Below are positions 1-11,369 of a stretch of 64,000 nt of DNA, in pieces. The stretch comes from Bacillus halotolerans (GTDB lineage Bacteria; Bacillota; Bacilli; Bacillales; Bacillaceae). The stretch lies in the NCBI RefSeq assembly GCF_001517105.1, contig NZ_LPVF01000009.1, positions 489,742 to 553,741 of the forward strand. Direction: 5' to 3'. Within the stretch, counting starts at the first letter, position 1. Every line of letters begins with the position of its first letter. The translations under genes were made by a program, and so were the position numbers. The notes beneath the pieces are model-generated. The model was not told the origin of the DNA. It saw only the letters and a program-made list of their open reading frames with translations, and did not search any database.

Positions 1-353
1 TTTACATCACCTGAAATATCAGTCTTATTATTCTTACTATCAAGTACTATATCATTCCCGTTCTTTACCCATGTCACTTTTTTATCTTTCCATGCCAATG
101 TTCCTGTACCTATACCCATTTGTTTATTTTTTTCAAATGTATATATCACAACTTTTTCATTATCAATTTCCTTTGTTTCATCTATAAAGTCAGTAATATA
201 AGGTGATTCTTGTTTAGCATACTGTAAAGCTTCCTGTTCACTATTAAATTTTTTCGCTGAATCAGGAGTTTCATTATTCTTAATAAAATAAAAGCCAACT
301 ATGAAAATAATAGAGATGGCCAATAAACAAATGATGATCTTTTTCCCTTTCAT
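1..353 (-). CDS. Hypothetical membrane-anchored protein, 3' end outside window
   Basis: Reading frame starting with ATG at 353, preceded by a good ribosome binding site (GGAGGA, nine bases upstream), and open to the window edge, so at least 117 residues with the C-terminus missing. The product begins MKGKK followed by a hydrophobic stretch (about residues 6-21), which looks like a signal anchor, then a charged, probably extracytoplasmic domain rich in Lys, Asn and Asp. No lipobox cysteine is suitably placed. I do not recognise the family. It is AT-rich like the adjacent phage genes and lies downstream of the lysis module, so it is probably prophage cargo, possibly a lysogenic conversion gene. 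Confidence 0.6.
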   Translation of the reverse strand, partial: MKGKKIIICLLAISIIFIVGFYFIKNNETPDSAKKFNSEQEALQYAKQESPYITDFIDETKEIDNEKVVIYTFEKNKQMGIGTGTLAWKDKKVTWVKNGNDIVLDSKNNKTDISGDV

Positions 354-494
354 AACAATAGTCCTCCAATTTAGAAAATATGTTAGTTATTAGTATAACA
401 ATGTTAGAGTAATAAAATAAAGATCTTATTAATTTAGTTTCGAAATAGTCAGTCATTAGCTCTCGTTAATTAAGTTACTCATTAAAGCATTAAT

Positions 495-526
495 TAAAAG
501 GCCCTCTCATAGAGAGGGTCTTTTTT
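495..526 (-). terminator. Bidirectional rho-independent terminator after the phage lysis module
   Basis: Hairpin with stem CCCTCTC / GAGAGGG around an ATA loop, flanked by T-runs on both strands. It sits just beyond the amidase stop codon and most likely ends the leftward lysis transcript. Confidence 0.75.
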
Positions 527-558
527 CACTTCAATAAAGATTCAAGTTTTGCTTTCGT

Positions 559-1503
559 TTATTTTACTGTTGCGCCTGTGTGCTTCGCAGCATAGATGTT
601 TACCTTTCCGAACTGATCCGTCTTGATCGTGTAAACGTCCGTTTGTGGATTACCGAGAACCCCGAACTTCAGGCCGCCGAATTTCTTAGGACGCAATAAG
701 CCGCATTCGTTCCCTTTGACCGGCGCCTTGTTTGTCGGATAGATGCGCCATGAATCAGCTGAAGCCGGAAGGTAAACGTATTTCTTACCGCTGGATGACG
801 TCTTAGAAGAGCCGGATGATCCCGTCAGCTTTAGCACTTGGCCGACTTTGATTTCATTCGGATTCTTAATATTATTCCATTTCTGAAGGTTTGCCACACT
901 TACCCCATGCTCTTTTGCAATCGCAGAAAGAGTATCGCCTTTTTTGACTGTGTAAGTGCTCCCGGAAGTTTTTGACATCGATGATGACGGTTTAGAAGTT
1001 GTTTTCCCGCCTAGCGTTTTCAATTCTGCATCAATGGCAGTCTTAACCTCGTCCCATTTTCCCTCTGACAAAATACGGTGCGGACAATATTTGCCGTTCC
1101 AGTCTTGATGCTTGCGCACACGATCAATACCCTAGCCGCGCTCTATGAGCAGCTGCGCCACAAATTTGATTGCTAGTTTTTCTGCCGCCTTGTATCTAGG
1201 GCCTCCTGACTTGCTGTAACAGATTTCAACGCCTATAGACTTACGGTTTCCGGTGCCGTTTGTGCCGTCTCCTGTGTGCCATGCGTTACGATTTAACGGC
1301 AGCCCTTGAATAACCTCTTTGTCATCGACTGCAAAGTGAAAGCTTGTCGAGCTTGTATTCCCGATCATATAGCTGATTTCATTGGCAGCTGACGCGTCAT
1401 TCGCTGTATTGTGGATGGTGATGTATTCTGCTGTCATAGCGTTTGGGCATTTCAAAGCGTATTTTGCTTCTGATACAAGATTCTTTTTCACTGAGATTGT
1501 CAT
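559..1503 (-). pseudogene. blyA: Prophage N-acetylmuramoyl-L-alanine amidase (BlyA/XlyA type), interrupted by an amber codon
   Basis: One frame runs from ATG 1503 to TAA 559 (314 residues if the stop is read through) and is broken only by TAG at 1132-1134, codon 124. The first part is an Amidase_2 domain (ITIHNTAN, zinc-ligand His) close to SPbeta BlyA. After the TAG the frame resumes [11 protein letters not shown]...YCPH, which carries the remaining zinc site, then a LysM repeat (about residues 180-225) and a C-terminal SH3-like region. The family has Trp at the stop position (ERGWGID), so a TGG to TAG change is the simplest reading. The truncated product lacks the zinc ligands and should be inactive. 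The downstream half could start at GTG 1119 but has no good ribosome site. Confidence 0.85.
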
Positions 1504-1558
1504 GAGTGTTCTCTCCTTTATTTTTAATATAAAAAAGCCACTGGGTTATCCAGCAGCT

Positions 1559-1822
1559 TCATTTTGTTAGATTATTTTGTTTGAGAACTGCTTTTTGCTG
1601 GTGACCTCTTGTAGTCACATAGTTATTTTTGAACCATGCTGCAGCTGTAGTCCCGATAGTAAAGATTAGAGAACCAGCAGTGTAAAGAGCATCCGCAAGC
1701 TGATTAACCTGATCTTCTGAAATATCCAACGGTGACTTACCAAGCATCAGCATTGTTTGGTTAATAAGTGCAATCAAAAGAAGCACCGTCCGAATGAATG
1801 TGCCTTTGTCATAGTTTTTCAT
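1559..1822 (-). CDS. bhlB: Phage holin, SPP1/BhlB family
   Basis: An 87-residue protein beginning [12 protein letters not shown], with two hydrophobic segments (about 10-28 and 45-63) separated by a short polar stretch and ending in a basic tail: the standard topology of SPP1-type holins such as SPbeta BhlB. It would form the membrane lesion that releases the amidase. It lies between bhlA and the amidase gene, the order seen in SPbeta. It looks intact even though the lysin downstream is not. Confidence 0.85.
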   Translation of the reverse strand: MKNYDKGTFIRTVLLLIALINQTMLMLGKSPLDISEDQVNQLADALYTAGSLIFTIGTTAAAWFKNNYVTTRGHQQKAVLKQNNLTK

Positions 1823-1836
1823 ATCATTTATGCCTC

Positions 1837-2049
1837 CTATTGTACTTTGCTTTCAATTTTGTCTAGCTTTTCAATTACAACATCATACTTTTCACTGAAC
1901 TTCCCCAAGACTTCATTTTGGGAATCAATTTGATTATAGAGTTTTGCTTCCCTTTCTTTACTCGTTTTCATGACATAGAATAGGAGCCAGCAAAACAACA
2001 CAGCAAAGGGCCCCTGAGTGATTAAATATTGTGTAATATCCATTTCCAT
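1837..2049 (-). CDS. bhlA: BhlA-family holin-like / bacteriocin-like membrane protein
   Basis: A 70-residue protein starting MEMDITQYL with one transmembrane helix ([13 protein letters not shown]) followed by a charged coiled-coil tail, matching SPbeta BhlA. I chose ATG 2049 because GGGAGGTGAGGG lies directly upstream; the frame could be extended to 2085 but that would place the ribosome site inside the gene. It is the first gene of the holin pair and is transcribed leftward with bhlB. Homologues assist lysis and can be bactericidal when overproduced (family knowledge). Confidence 0.85.
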   Translation of the reverse strand: MEMDITQYLITQGPFAVLFCWLLFYVMKTSKEREAKLYNQIDSQNEVLGKFSEKYDVVIEKLDKIESKVQ

Positions 2050-2100
2050 AAAGCCCTCACCTCCCTCATGGCAAAATAAAAACACCTCAATGGGTGTTGG

Positions 2101-2274
2101 TTAACTTCCTAAATCTATGACAACCGGCTCTGTGGCTGGATAGGTCAGGCCGGTGATTTCTTTATTTTGTTCTTCTGTGATTCTATTCAAGACAACAAAA
2201 CGGGCGACGTCAGCATTTGTGTAATACTGTCTTCCCCATCCATAAATGGTTTGGATATTTTTGAACCAATCCAT
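2101..2274 (-). CDS. xkdX: XkdX-family phage protein
   Basis: A 57-residue protein starting MDWFKNIQTIYGWG, with the motif RITEEQNKEITG that marks the XkdX family found just upstream of the lysis genes in PBSX and many Bacillus phages. Its ATG overlaps the TGA of the upstream tail gene (TGATG at 2272-2276), indicating translational coupling. Its function is unknown; the position is conserved between the tail fibre genes and the holin. Too short to be picked up by length-filtered gene callers. Confidence 0.8.
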   Translation of the reverse strand: MDWFKNIQTIYGWGRQYYTNADVARFVVLNRITEEQNKEITGLTYPATEPVVIDLGS

Positions 2275-2501
2275 CACGCTTCCCCTCCTTCAGCCAGCAT
2301 TAATAATAAGTCCGCTATCATTTCCGCTTGAGAATCTATCAAGTTCTGGGCTTCAGCCAGCTGCACCATGATTTGAGCGTTTTGAAACTTTAATTCATCT
2401 AAAGGTGACGGAACTCTTCCTTTTTCAACTTGTTTTAAAATCTCATCTTTTTCTGCTTGAGTTGCTACTTCTGACCATTTTTGCTCTTCGGGGTGAAACA
2501 C
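2274..2501 (-). pseudogene. C-terminal remnant of a phage tail/baseplate (XkdW-like) protein
   Basis: An open stretch of about 75 residues with a GTG at 2501 but no ribosome binding site; the frame closes four codons further upstream. The residues form an amphipathic coiled coil (FQNAQIMVQLAEAQNLID...) ending EGGEA, as in the C-terminal tails of XkdW-type proteins that precede xkdX. I infer that the N-terminal part was lost at a junction near 2502-2517, beyond which sequence reads in the opposite direction. It may still be translated as a fragment, but is unlikely to function. Confidence 0.55.
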
Positions 2502-2517
2502 AGGGTTCGGTTATGAG

Positions 2518-3072
2518 ATGGTGGAATTGGCTGACAACTATAATAGTGAAATTGATTACAATAGAAATGAATTTTTCTTCTTTGAAAATAAGGATGCCGA
2601 ATATTCTCCAGAAAGATTAAAAATAGGGGATTTACTTTATTGTGAGGGTGTTGCTCCAGACGAAGATCCAGGAACTTTGGATACTTATTTAATCTATAAT
2701 CATCAAGAAGATCGTTACTATGTACGAAGATTTCTCGATTCGAATCTATTCATGGATATAATTAGAAGTGTAGACGATGAAAAAACAAATAAAAAATTAC
2801 AAAGTATACTTAAACAAAAAAATATAGATGAATTACTTATTTTGATTCCTGATCAATTGGGGAGCCAAAATTTGCTCATTTGTACAAAAGAAGAAATTTC
2901 AATACTTGGAAAAGTAGTGTATGTAATTTTTTCGCCAATGGTTGATGCTTTTGGTAGACACGGACTTGATTTTAAAAAAATGGCGAGCAAGAAATTTGAA
3001 GATGATTCAAGAAAGATCCAAAACCAGATAAATCATTTAAGACAAACAAACCCAAAATTTCTTAAAGATTAA
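2518..3072 (+). CDS. Hypothetical phage protein, weak resemblance to S24/LexA-like repressor C-terminal domain
   Basis: A 184-residue frame from ATG 2518. There is no ribosome site upstream and the frame closes at TGA 2494, so it may be the 3' remnant of a longer gene. The pattern SPERLKIGDLLYC, then YYVRRF, then ILGKVVYVIF resembles the order of segments in S24-family repressor C-terminal domains, but a clear Ser-Lys dyad is not evident. The C-terminus is a charged helix. Position next to the integrase is where temperate phages carry their repressor. The function is inferred weakly; hypothetical protein is the safe call. Confidence 0.5.
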   Translation: MVELADNYNSEIDYNRNEFFFFENKDAEYSPERLKIGDLLYCEGVAPDEDPGTLDTYLIYNHQEDRYYVRRFLDSNLFMDIIRSVDDEKTNKKLQSILKQKNIDELLILIPDQLGSQNLLICTKEEISILGKVVYVIFSPMVDAFGRHGLDFKKMASKKFEDDSRKIQNQINHLRQTNPKFLKD

Positions 3073-3155
3073 TTCTCCTTTTAATTGAAAGGAGGTGATA
3101 CTAAATTTAAAAAGCCCCCTTTATTGCGTCTGTCCACGTTAGAAAGGGATGCTAT

Positions 3156-4301
3156 ATGAAATTATATAAGTCAAAAAAAGATAACGAATTATTTTATTAC
3201 TTTAATGCAAAGTAAGAAAAACGTTGGTGTTATAGACACCGGTATTATGACAAAAATAATAAACGTAAGGAAAAGTCGCGGCAAGGTTTTAAAACGGAAA
3301 ATGAAGCATACAGAGCTTTATTAGAAGTTAAGACAGGGATCATATCAGGTGAAACAAAAAAAGTTGAAAACTCGAATTTAACTGTAGCTGAATGGCTTGA
3401 TACTTGGTTTGATTCCTATAAAAACCAATGGAAAATCACAACGCAGCTACAAAGACAGAATGCAATTAAATATCAAATGAAACCCTTGTTAGGCAGATAC
3501 AAACTTGCTGATTTAGATAAGAGCACTTACAAAAGAGTTTACATTAATGAGCTGTTAAAAAGATATAAGCCCAGCACGGTCCTGTTATTCCATCGGCTCT
3601 TTAAAGTAGCAATAAATGCAGCAGTAGATGATGAGATATTAACGCGAAATCGTTTTAATAAAATAACAATCGAAAGTGATGAGGTTAGTGATAACTTTTA
3701 CACAGCCGCGGAATTGAAACAGTTTCTATCTGCTGCAAAGCAATATGAAAATATAACTAATTATACACTCATTTTCTTGCTGTCATATACCGGCATGAGA
3801 AAAGGTGAAGCATTAGGCTTAAAGTGGGAGGATTTAGATTTTGATAATAAGACTCTCACCGTTAACAGGACCAGAGATAATAAAGGGGTTCGTTCCCCAA
3901 AAACTAAACGTAGCTACCGCACTATTTTAATTGCTGAGGAACTGATTGAACAGCTAAAATTATACCGCAAATGGTGTAAAGAGATAAAGTTCACTTACGG
4001 GTTATATTTATCAGATGAGGATTTTATTTTCATCTCTTTTCAAAGCGGGCTACCTGTAACTGATAACACAATCATGTATTCTATGCGACGTCTCTCAAAG
4101 AAAACTGGTTTAAAAAAGATAACTCCGCATGGATTAAGACATTCTCACGCGACAATATTAATTAGTAAACGAACGCCTGTAAAAGTCATAGCGGATCGGC
4201 TTGGAAATACTCCGCAAATGATTTTAGATATATACGGACATTCTTTCAAAGACTTGGAAGAACAATCTGTACTGGCTTTCGACCAGGCACTCAATTTTTA
4301 A
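3156..4301 (+). pseudogene. int: Phage tyrosine recombinase (integrase), interrupted by an ochre codon
   Basis: The frame starts at ATG 3156 (GAAAGGG upstream) and would encode about 381 residues, but codon 20 is TAA (3213-3215). After it the frame runs uninterrupted to 4301: an AP2-like arm-binding region (KRWCYRHRYYD), a core-binding domain and the catalytic domain with the first Arg in TGMRKGEALGL, Lys in SPKTKRS, HxxR in HGLRHSHATI and the nucleophile Tyr in LDIYGHSF. The usual second His/Trp position reads RLGN. An AAA to TAA change fits. Internal initiation at ATG 3477 would lose the N-terminal domains. It lies 60 bp from the right attachment site, as expected for an integrase. Confidence 0.85.
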
Positions 4302-4361
4302 AGATTGGGGGAGGTTTTTAAAAAGAGCCCTCTAAAACCTATTAATACTAGGGTTTATAAC

Positions 4362-4386
4362 GTTATTGAGTTCTACTCTCGTTAAT
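4362..4386 (+). other. attR: Right attachment site: duplicated 3' end of rpsD
   Basis: The bases 4362-4385 translate as VIEFYSR followed by TAA, which matches the C-terminus of Bacillus ribosomal protein S4 (my recollection of RpsD). A terminator follows at once. In B. subtilis rpsD lies next to tyrS and converges with it, so the chromosome resumes here. The integrase ends 60 bp to the left, so this is read as attR of an element whose left end, with intact rpsD, is outside the window. Confidence 0.7.
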
Positions 4387-4391
4387 CGTTT

Positions 4392-4430
4392 AAAAAACCC
4401 CCTGCCGCTATGCGGTCGGGGGTTTTTTTT
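4392..4430 (+). terminator. Terminator, originally that of rpsD
   Basis: A GC-rich hairpin (CCCCC-GCCGC / GCGG-GGGGG) followed by eight T residues, with an A-run on the left, directly after the rpsD 3' remnant. Originally the rpsD terminator; it may now end rightward transcription leaving the prophage. Confidence 0.85.
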
Positions 4431-4536
4431 CGTCTGATTCTTCTACCGTTTCCTGCTGGACAACACTTTCTCTGGTCTGCTGCTCCCAATAATCCCGCTG
4501 TAATCTTTCTTTGGCGATCGTACACATGAGATTCAC
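4408..4536 (-). CDS. Possible 42-residue small protein between rpsD remnant and tyrS
   Basis: Frame from GTG 4536 to TAG 4408 with a near-perfect ribosome binding site (AGGAGG at 4548-4553, eleven bases upstream). The product begins VNLMCTIAKERLQRDYWEQQ and continues with a Glu/Gln/Val-rich acidic tail. No hydrophobic segment and one Cys. The coding end runs into the rpsD terminator hairpin, which is unusual. I do not recognise the family. The strong ribosome site is the main support; conservation in relatives would decide. Confidence 0.35.
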   Translation of the reverse strand: MNLMCTIAKERLQRDYWEQQTRESVVQQETVEESDEKKPPTA

Positions 4537-4628
4537 GGTGAGCTCTCCCTCCTATTGAAAAGGTGGTGAATGGTCGTGTTTGCCCTATCTAATATACTCT
4601 TTCCCTCAAATTCCTATGCGCTAAACCA

Positions 4629-4667
4629 AAAACATCCTTTGCCAATTAAGCAAAGGATGTTTTTTTC
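4629..4667 (-). terminator. tyrS terminator (bidirectional)
   Basis: Inverted repeat ACATCCTTTGC / GCAAAGGATGT with T-runs on both sides, immediately after the tyrS stop codon. Confidence 0.85.
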
Positions 4668-6240
<1,573 letters not shown>

Positions 6241-6280
6241 CATTTTTAACATAAATAAAATCCCGTGTCAACGGCGCCTT

Positions 6281-8002
6281 TTAATCCTCCATCGTTGACA
6301 GGTCTCCGGCCGGAAGATTCAGCTCCCACGCCTTAAGCACACGTCTCATAATTTTACCGCTCCGTGTTTTTGGCAGCTTATCCTTAAATTCAATTTCACG
6401 CGGAGCCGCATGAGCTGCAAGGCCTTGTTTGACAAATTGGCGGATTTCTTCTTTCAGTTTATCAGACGGCTCAAACCCTTCTCTGAGAGCGATAAAGGCT
6501 TTGATGATTTCGCCGCGCACGGGATCAGGTTTTCCAATGACCCCCGCCTCCGCAATTGCCGGATGTTCGACAAGCTTGCTTTCCACTTCAAATGGCCCGA
6601 CACGCTCACCGGAGGTCATGATGACATCGTCCACTCTGCCTTGGAACCAAAAATACCCTTCATCATCCATGTAGGCAGAATCACCCGACACATACCATCC
6701 GCCAGGCATAAAATAAGATTCGTATTTTTCAGGGTTGTTCCAAATCGTGTGCATCATAGAAGGCCAGCCCTTTTTAATGGCGAGGTTCCCCATTCGATAC
6801 GGCGGAAGCTCGTTCCCCTGATTGTCAACGATTGCTGCTTCTACACCGGGAATCGGTTTTCCCATCGAGCCTGGTTTAATATCCATGCAAAGATAGTTGC
6901 AGATCAGCTGGCCGCCCGTCTCTGTCATCCACCATGTATCATGAATCCGTTTATGAAAAACTTTATGCCCCCATCTGATCACTTCCGGATTTAAAGGTTC
7001 ACCGACACTCAGCACATGGCGGAGTGAAGTCAGATCATATTTGGCAGCCATCTCATCTCCGGCTCCCATCAGCATTCGAAAGGCAGTCGGCGCGCTGTAC
7101 CAGACGTTTACGCCAAGCTGCTCAATCGTTCCATACCAGCTTTCCGGGCTGAATCGTCCGCCGACAATAACATTTGTCGCTCCGTTCAGCCACGGCGCAA
7201 AAATCCCGTACACCGTTCCAGTCACCCAGCCTGGGTCGGCCGTGCACCAGTAAATGTCCTCTTCCTTTAAATCAAGGACCCACTTTCCTGTCTGATACTG
7301 CTGAACCATCGCCTCATGGACATGAAGCACACCCTTTGGCGTACCCGTAGATCCTGATGTATAGTGAAGCAAATAGCCGTCTTTTTTGTCCATCCATTCA
7401 ATGTCCAGTCTTGTGCTCTCATGCTTTGCCACTTCATCATAATGAATGATGCTTGTTCCGCTCTGTTCAGCCTGGCCGCCGACTATGAATATATGCTGTA
7501 AATCAGGCAGCTTGTCAACCGGAATCCTTTCCAAAAGCTCAGGCGTCGTGACAACAACCTTTGCCTCGCTGTTTTGAAGCCGGTCCTTAACAGCCCCCTC
7601 CATAAACGCTTCAAATAACGGCCCGGCGATTGCGCCGATTTTGATAGCGCCTAGCATAATAAAATAAAGCTCGGGTGATCTCGGCATAAAAATAAAAACG
7701 CGGTCCCCTTTTTCCACATTTCCATACCGTCTCAGCACATTCCCGGCTCTGTTTGTTTCTTCTTTCATTTCTTTAAATGTGTATTTTTCATCCCGTTTTG
7801 CGTCCTTATAATAAAGTGCTACTTTGTTTTTCCGAAAAGATTCGGCGTGGCGGTCTATCGTTTCATAAGCCGCGTTCAATTTCCCTGTCTTATGCCAAGA
7901 GAAATGTTTCTCCGCTTCGGACCAATCAAATTGCCGATACGTTTCATCGTAGTTTTCTAGGTTATGATCCCCCTCTATCGCTGGCAACGCTTTCAAATTC
8001 AT
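6281..8002 (-). CDS. acsA: Acetyl-CoA synthetase (AMP-forming)
   Basis: Activates acetate to acetyl-CoA through acetyl-AMP. The 573-residue protein has the adenylate-forming motif YTSGSTGTPKG, the WWMTETGG segment, YVSGD and the C-terminal KTRSGKIMRR whose second Lys is the catalytic residue acetylated by AcuA. I start at ATG 8002 (MNLKALPAIEG) because AAAGGGGG lies just upstream; an extension to 8086 is open but unsupported. It is divergent from acuABC, which controls its activity by acetylation and deacetylation, and has its own sigma-A promoter at 8039-8067. Length agrees with the B. subtilis orthologue. Confidence 0.96.
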   Translation of the reverse strand: MNLKALPAIEGDHNLENYDETYRQFDWSEAEKHFSWHKTGKLNAAYETIDRHAESFRKNKVALYYKDAKRDEKYTFKEMKEETNRAGNVLRRYGNVEKGDRVFIFMPRSPELYFIMLGAIKIGAIAGPLFEAFMEGAVKDRLQNSEAKVVVTTPELLERIPVDKLPDLQHIFIVGGQAEQSGTSIIHYDEVAKHESTRLDIEWMDKKDGYLLHYTSGSTGTPKGVLHVHEAMVQQYQTGKWVLDLKEEDIYWCTADPGWVTGTVYGIFAPWLNGATNVIVGGRFSPESWYGTIEQLGVNVWYSAPTAFRMLMGAGDEMAAKYDLTSLRHVLSVGEPLNPEVIRWGHKVFHKRIHDTWWMTETGGQLICNYLCMDIKPGSMGKPIPGVEAAIVDNQGNELPPYRMGNLAIKKGWPSMMHTIWNNPEKYESYFMPGGWYVSGDSAYMDDEGYFWFQGRVDDVIMTSGERVGPFEVESKLVEHPAIAEAGVIGKPDPVRGEIIKAFIALREGFEPSDKLKEEIRQFVKQGLAAHAAPREIEFKDKLPKTRSGKIMRRVLKAWELNLPAGDLSTMED

Positions 8003-8038
8003 GTCCAAACATCCCCCTTTGCTGAAGTTGTCACATTT

Positions 8039-8067
8039 ATTATAGTATATATTCATATTCTTCTCAA
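8039..8067 (-). promoter_or_regulatory. acsA promoter (sigma-A type)
   Basis: On the minus strand TTGAGA (8062-8067) and TATAAT (8039-8044) are separated by 17 bases, placing the start of transcription about 30 bases before the acsA ATG. The shared cre lies 22 bases upstream. Confidence 0.7.
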
Positions 8068-8088
8068 TTTTTAAAATATAAACCATGT

Positions 8089-8105
8089 TGAAAACGCTTT
8101 ATAAT
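8089..8105 (+). promoter_or_regulatory. cre site overlapping the acuA -10 region
   Basis: TGAAAACGCTTTAT at 8089-8102 matches the catabolite-responsive element core (TGWAANCGNTNWCA) except at the last two bases. TATAAT at 8100-8105 is a perfect -10 that overlaps it. Binding of CcpA, encoded in this window, would block acuABC transcription; acuABC repression by CcpA is known in B. subtilis. Confidence 0.65.
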
Positions 8106-8249
8106 TTGTTATTCTTAAAGGAGGCATGTATTTTTTATAGAAATTGATGGGACGGTGAATCAGCGGAACATCATAAAACATATCACTCTGCAAACATCAA
8201 AACAGCAACCGGCTCCTTACTGATAGAAGGGCCTGTCTCTCCAGAAGAC

Positions 8250-10629
<2,380 letters not shown>

Positions 10630-10662
10630 AAAAACGACCTTCACGAAGAGGTCGTTTTTGAT
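10630..10662 (+). terminator. Shared acuC/motS bidirectional terminator
   Basis: Stem AACGACCT / AGGTCGTT around a short loop, with T-rich tails on both strands. It contains the last codons of motS, so the leftward terminator partly overlaps coding sequence. Confidence 0.8.
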
Positions 10663-11369
10663 TTTTTGATAACGATTTCTACACGTCTGTTTTCCTTCAT
10701 GTGTTCATTTGTTTTGTTATCCTTTACAGGCTTTGTATCCGCATAGCCAACAGCGATAAACCGTTTCGACGGGAGTTTCTCTTTTGCTGTGAAATATTGA
10801 ATGACTCCGCTTGCCCGTGCTGCGGATAGCTCCCAGTTGGACGGATACCTGTACGTTGAAATATTTCGGCTGTCTGTATGGCCCTCCACCTGAATATCAT
10901 TTGGAATAGTCTGAAGAAGCACTGCAATTTGGTGAAGAAGCGTTTCGGCATTTTCCAACACTTTAGCCTCGCCTGAATCAAACAGCACCGCTTCCTGAAG
11001 AACGAGCACGACACCGCGTTCATCCCGCTTTGCTGTCATTTTCGCATTCAGCTGGTGCTCTTGAATGTATGTATTCACTTTTTGCAGCAGTTGATCCTGC
11101 TGATTCTCTTGCTTCTTTGCATCAGCTGACGGCGTGTCTTTTTGATCGATGGCTGTTTGGTCTGGCTGAAGCCCGCTGCCTTCCTTTTGGATTGAGTCCA
11201 CCGCTGCTTTAAATTTCTGCAGATCGATCTGCGACATCGAAAAAAGTAAAATAAAGAACACAAGGATCAGCGTCACCAGATCTGTAAAGGTGACCATCCA
11301 GCCCGAGGATGATTGATTGTTTTTCCCGTTTCCATTCCTTCGTTCAAAGCGGTCTCTTCTAAGCTTCAT
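10641..11369 (-). CDS. motS: Flagellar stator subunit MotS (Na+ type)
   Basis: MotB-family stator protein of 242 residues. A basic N-terminus precedes one transmembrane helix (about 25-45) with the ion-binding Asp in the segment TFTDLVTLIL, then a linker and a C-terminal OmpA-like peptidoglycan-binding domain (about 120-235) with the motif EGHTDSR...ELSAARA. With MotP it forms the sodium-driven stator that supports swimming or swarming at high pH, salt or viscosity in B. subtilis. Its start overlaps the motP stop by 11 bases, indicating coupling. The last codons lie in the terminator hairpin. Confidence 0.94.
   Translation of the reverse strand: MKLRRDRFERRNGNGKNNQSSSGWMVTFTDLVTLILVFFILLFSMSQIDLQKFKAAVDSIQKEGSGLQPDQTAIDQKDTPSADAKKQENQQDQLLQKVNTYIQEHQLNAKMTAKRDERGVVLVLQEAVLFDSGEAKVLENAETLLHQIAVLLQTIPNDIQVEGHTDSRNISTYRYPSNWELSAARASGVIQYFTAKEKLPSKRFIAVGYADTKPVKDNKTNEHMKENRRVEIVIKKSKTTSS

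Noticed and set aside
559..1119. Separate LysM-domain protein
   Set aside because: It is the in-frame 3' half of the amidase after the amber codon, not an independent gene; no ribosome site at its GTG.
8110..8115. TATTCT as -10 of acuA with TTGAAA at 8088
   Set aside because: The transcript would begin inside or after the ribosome site; TATAAT at 8100 is a better -10.
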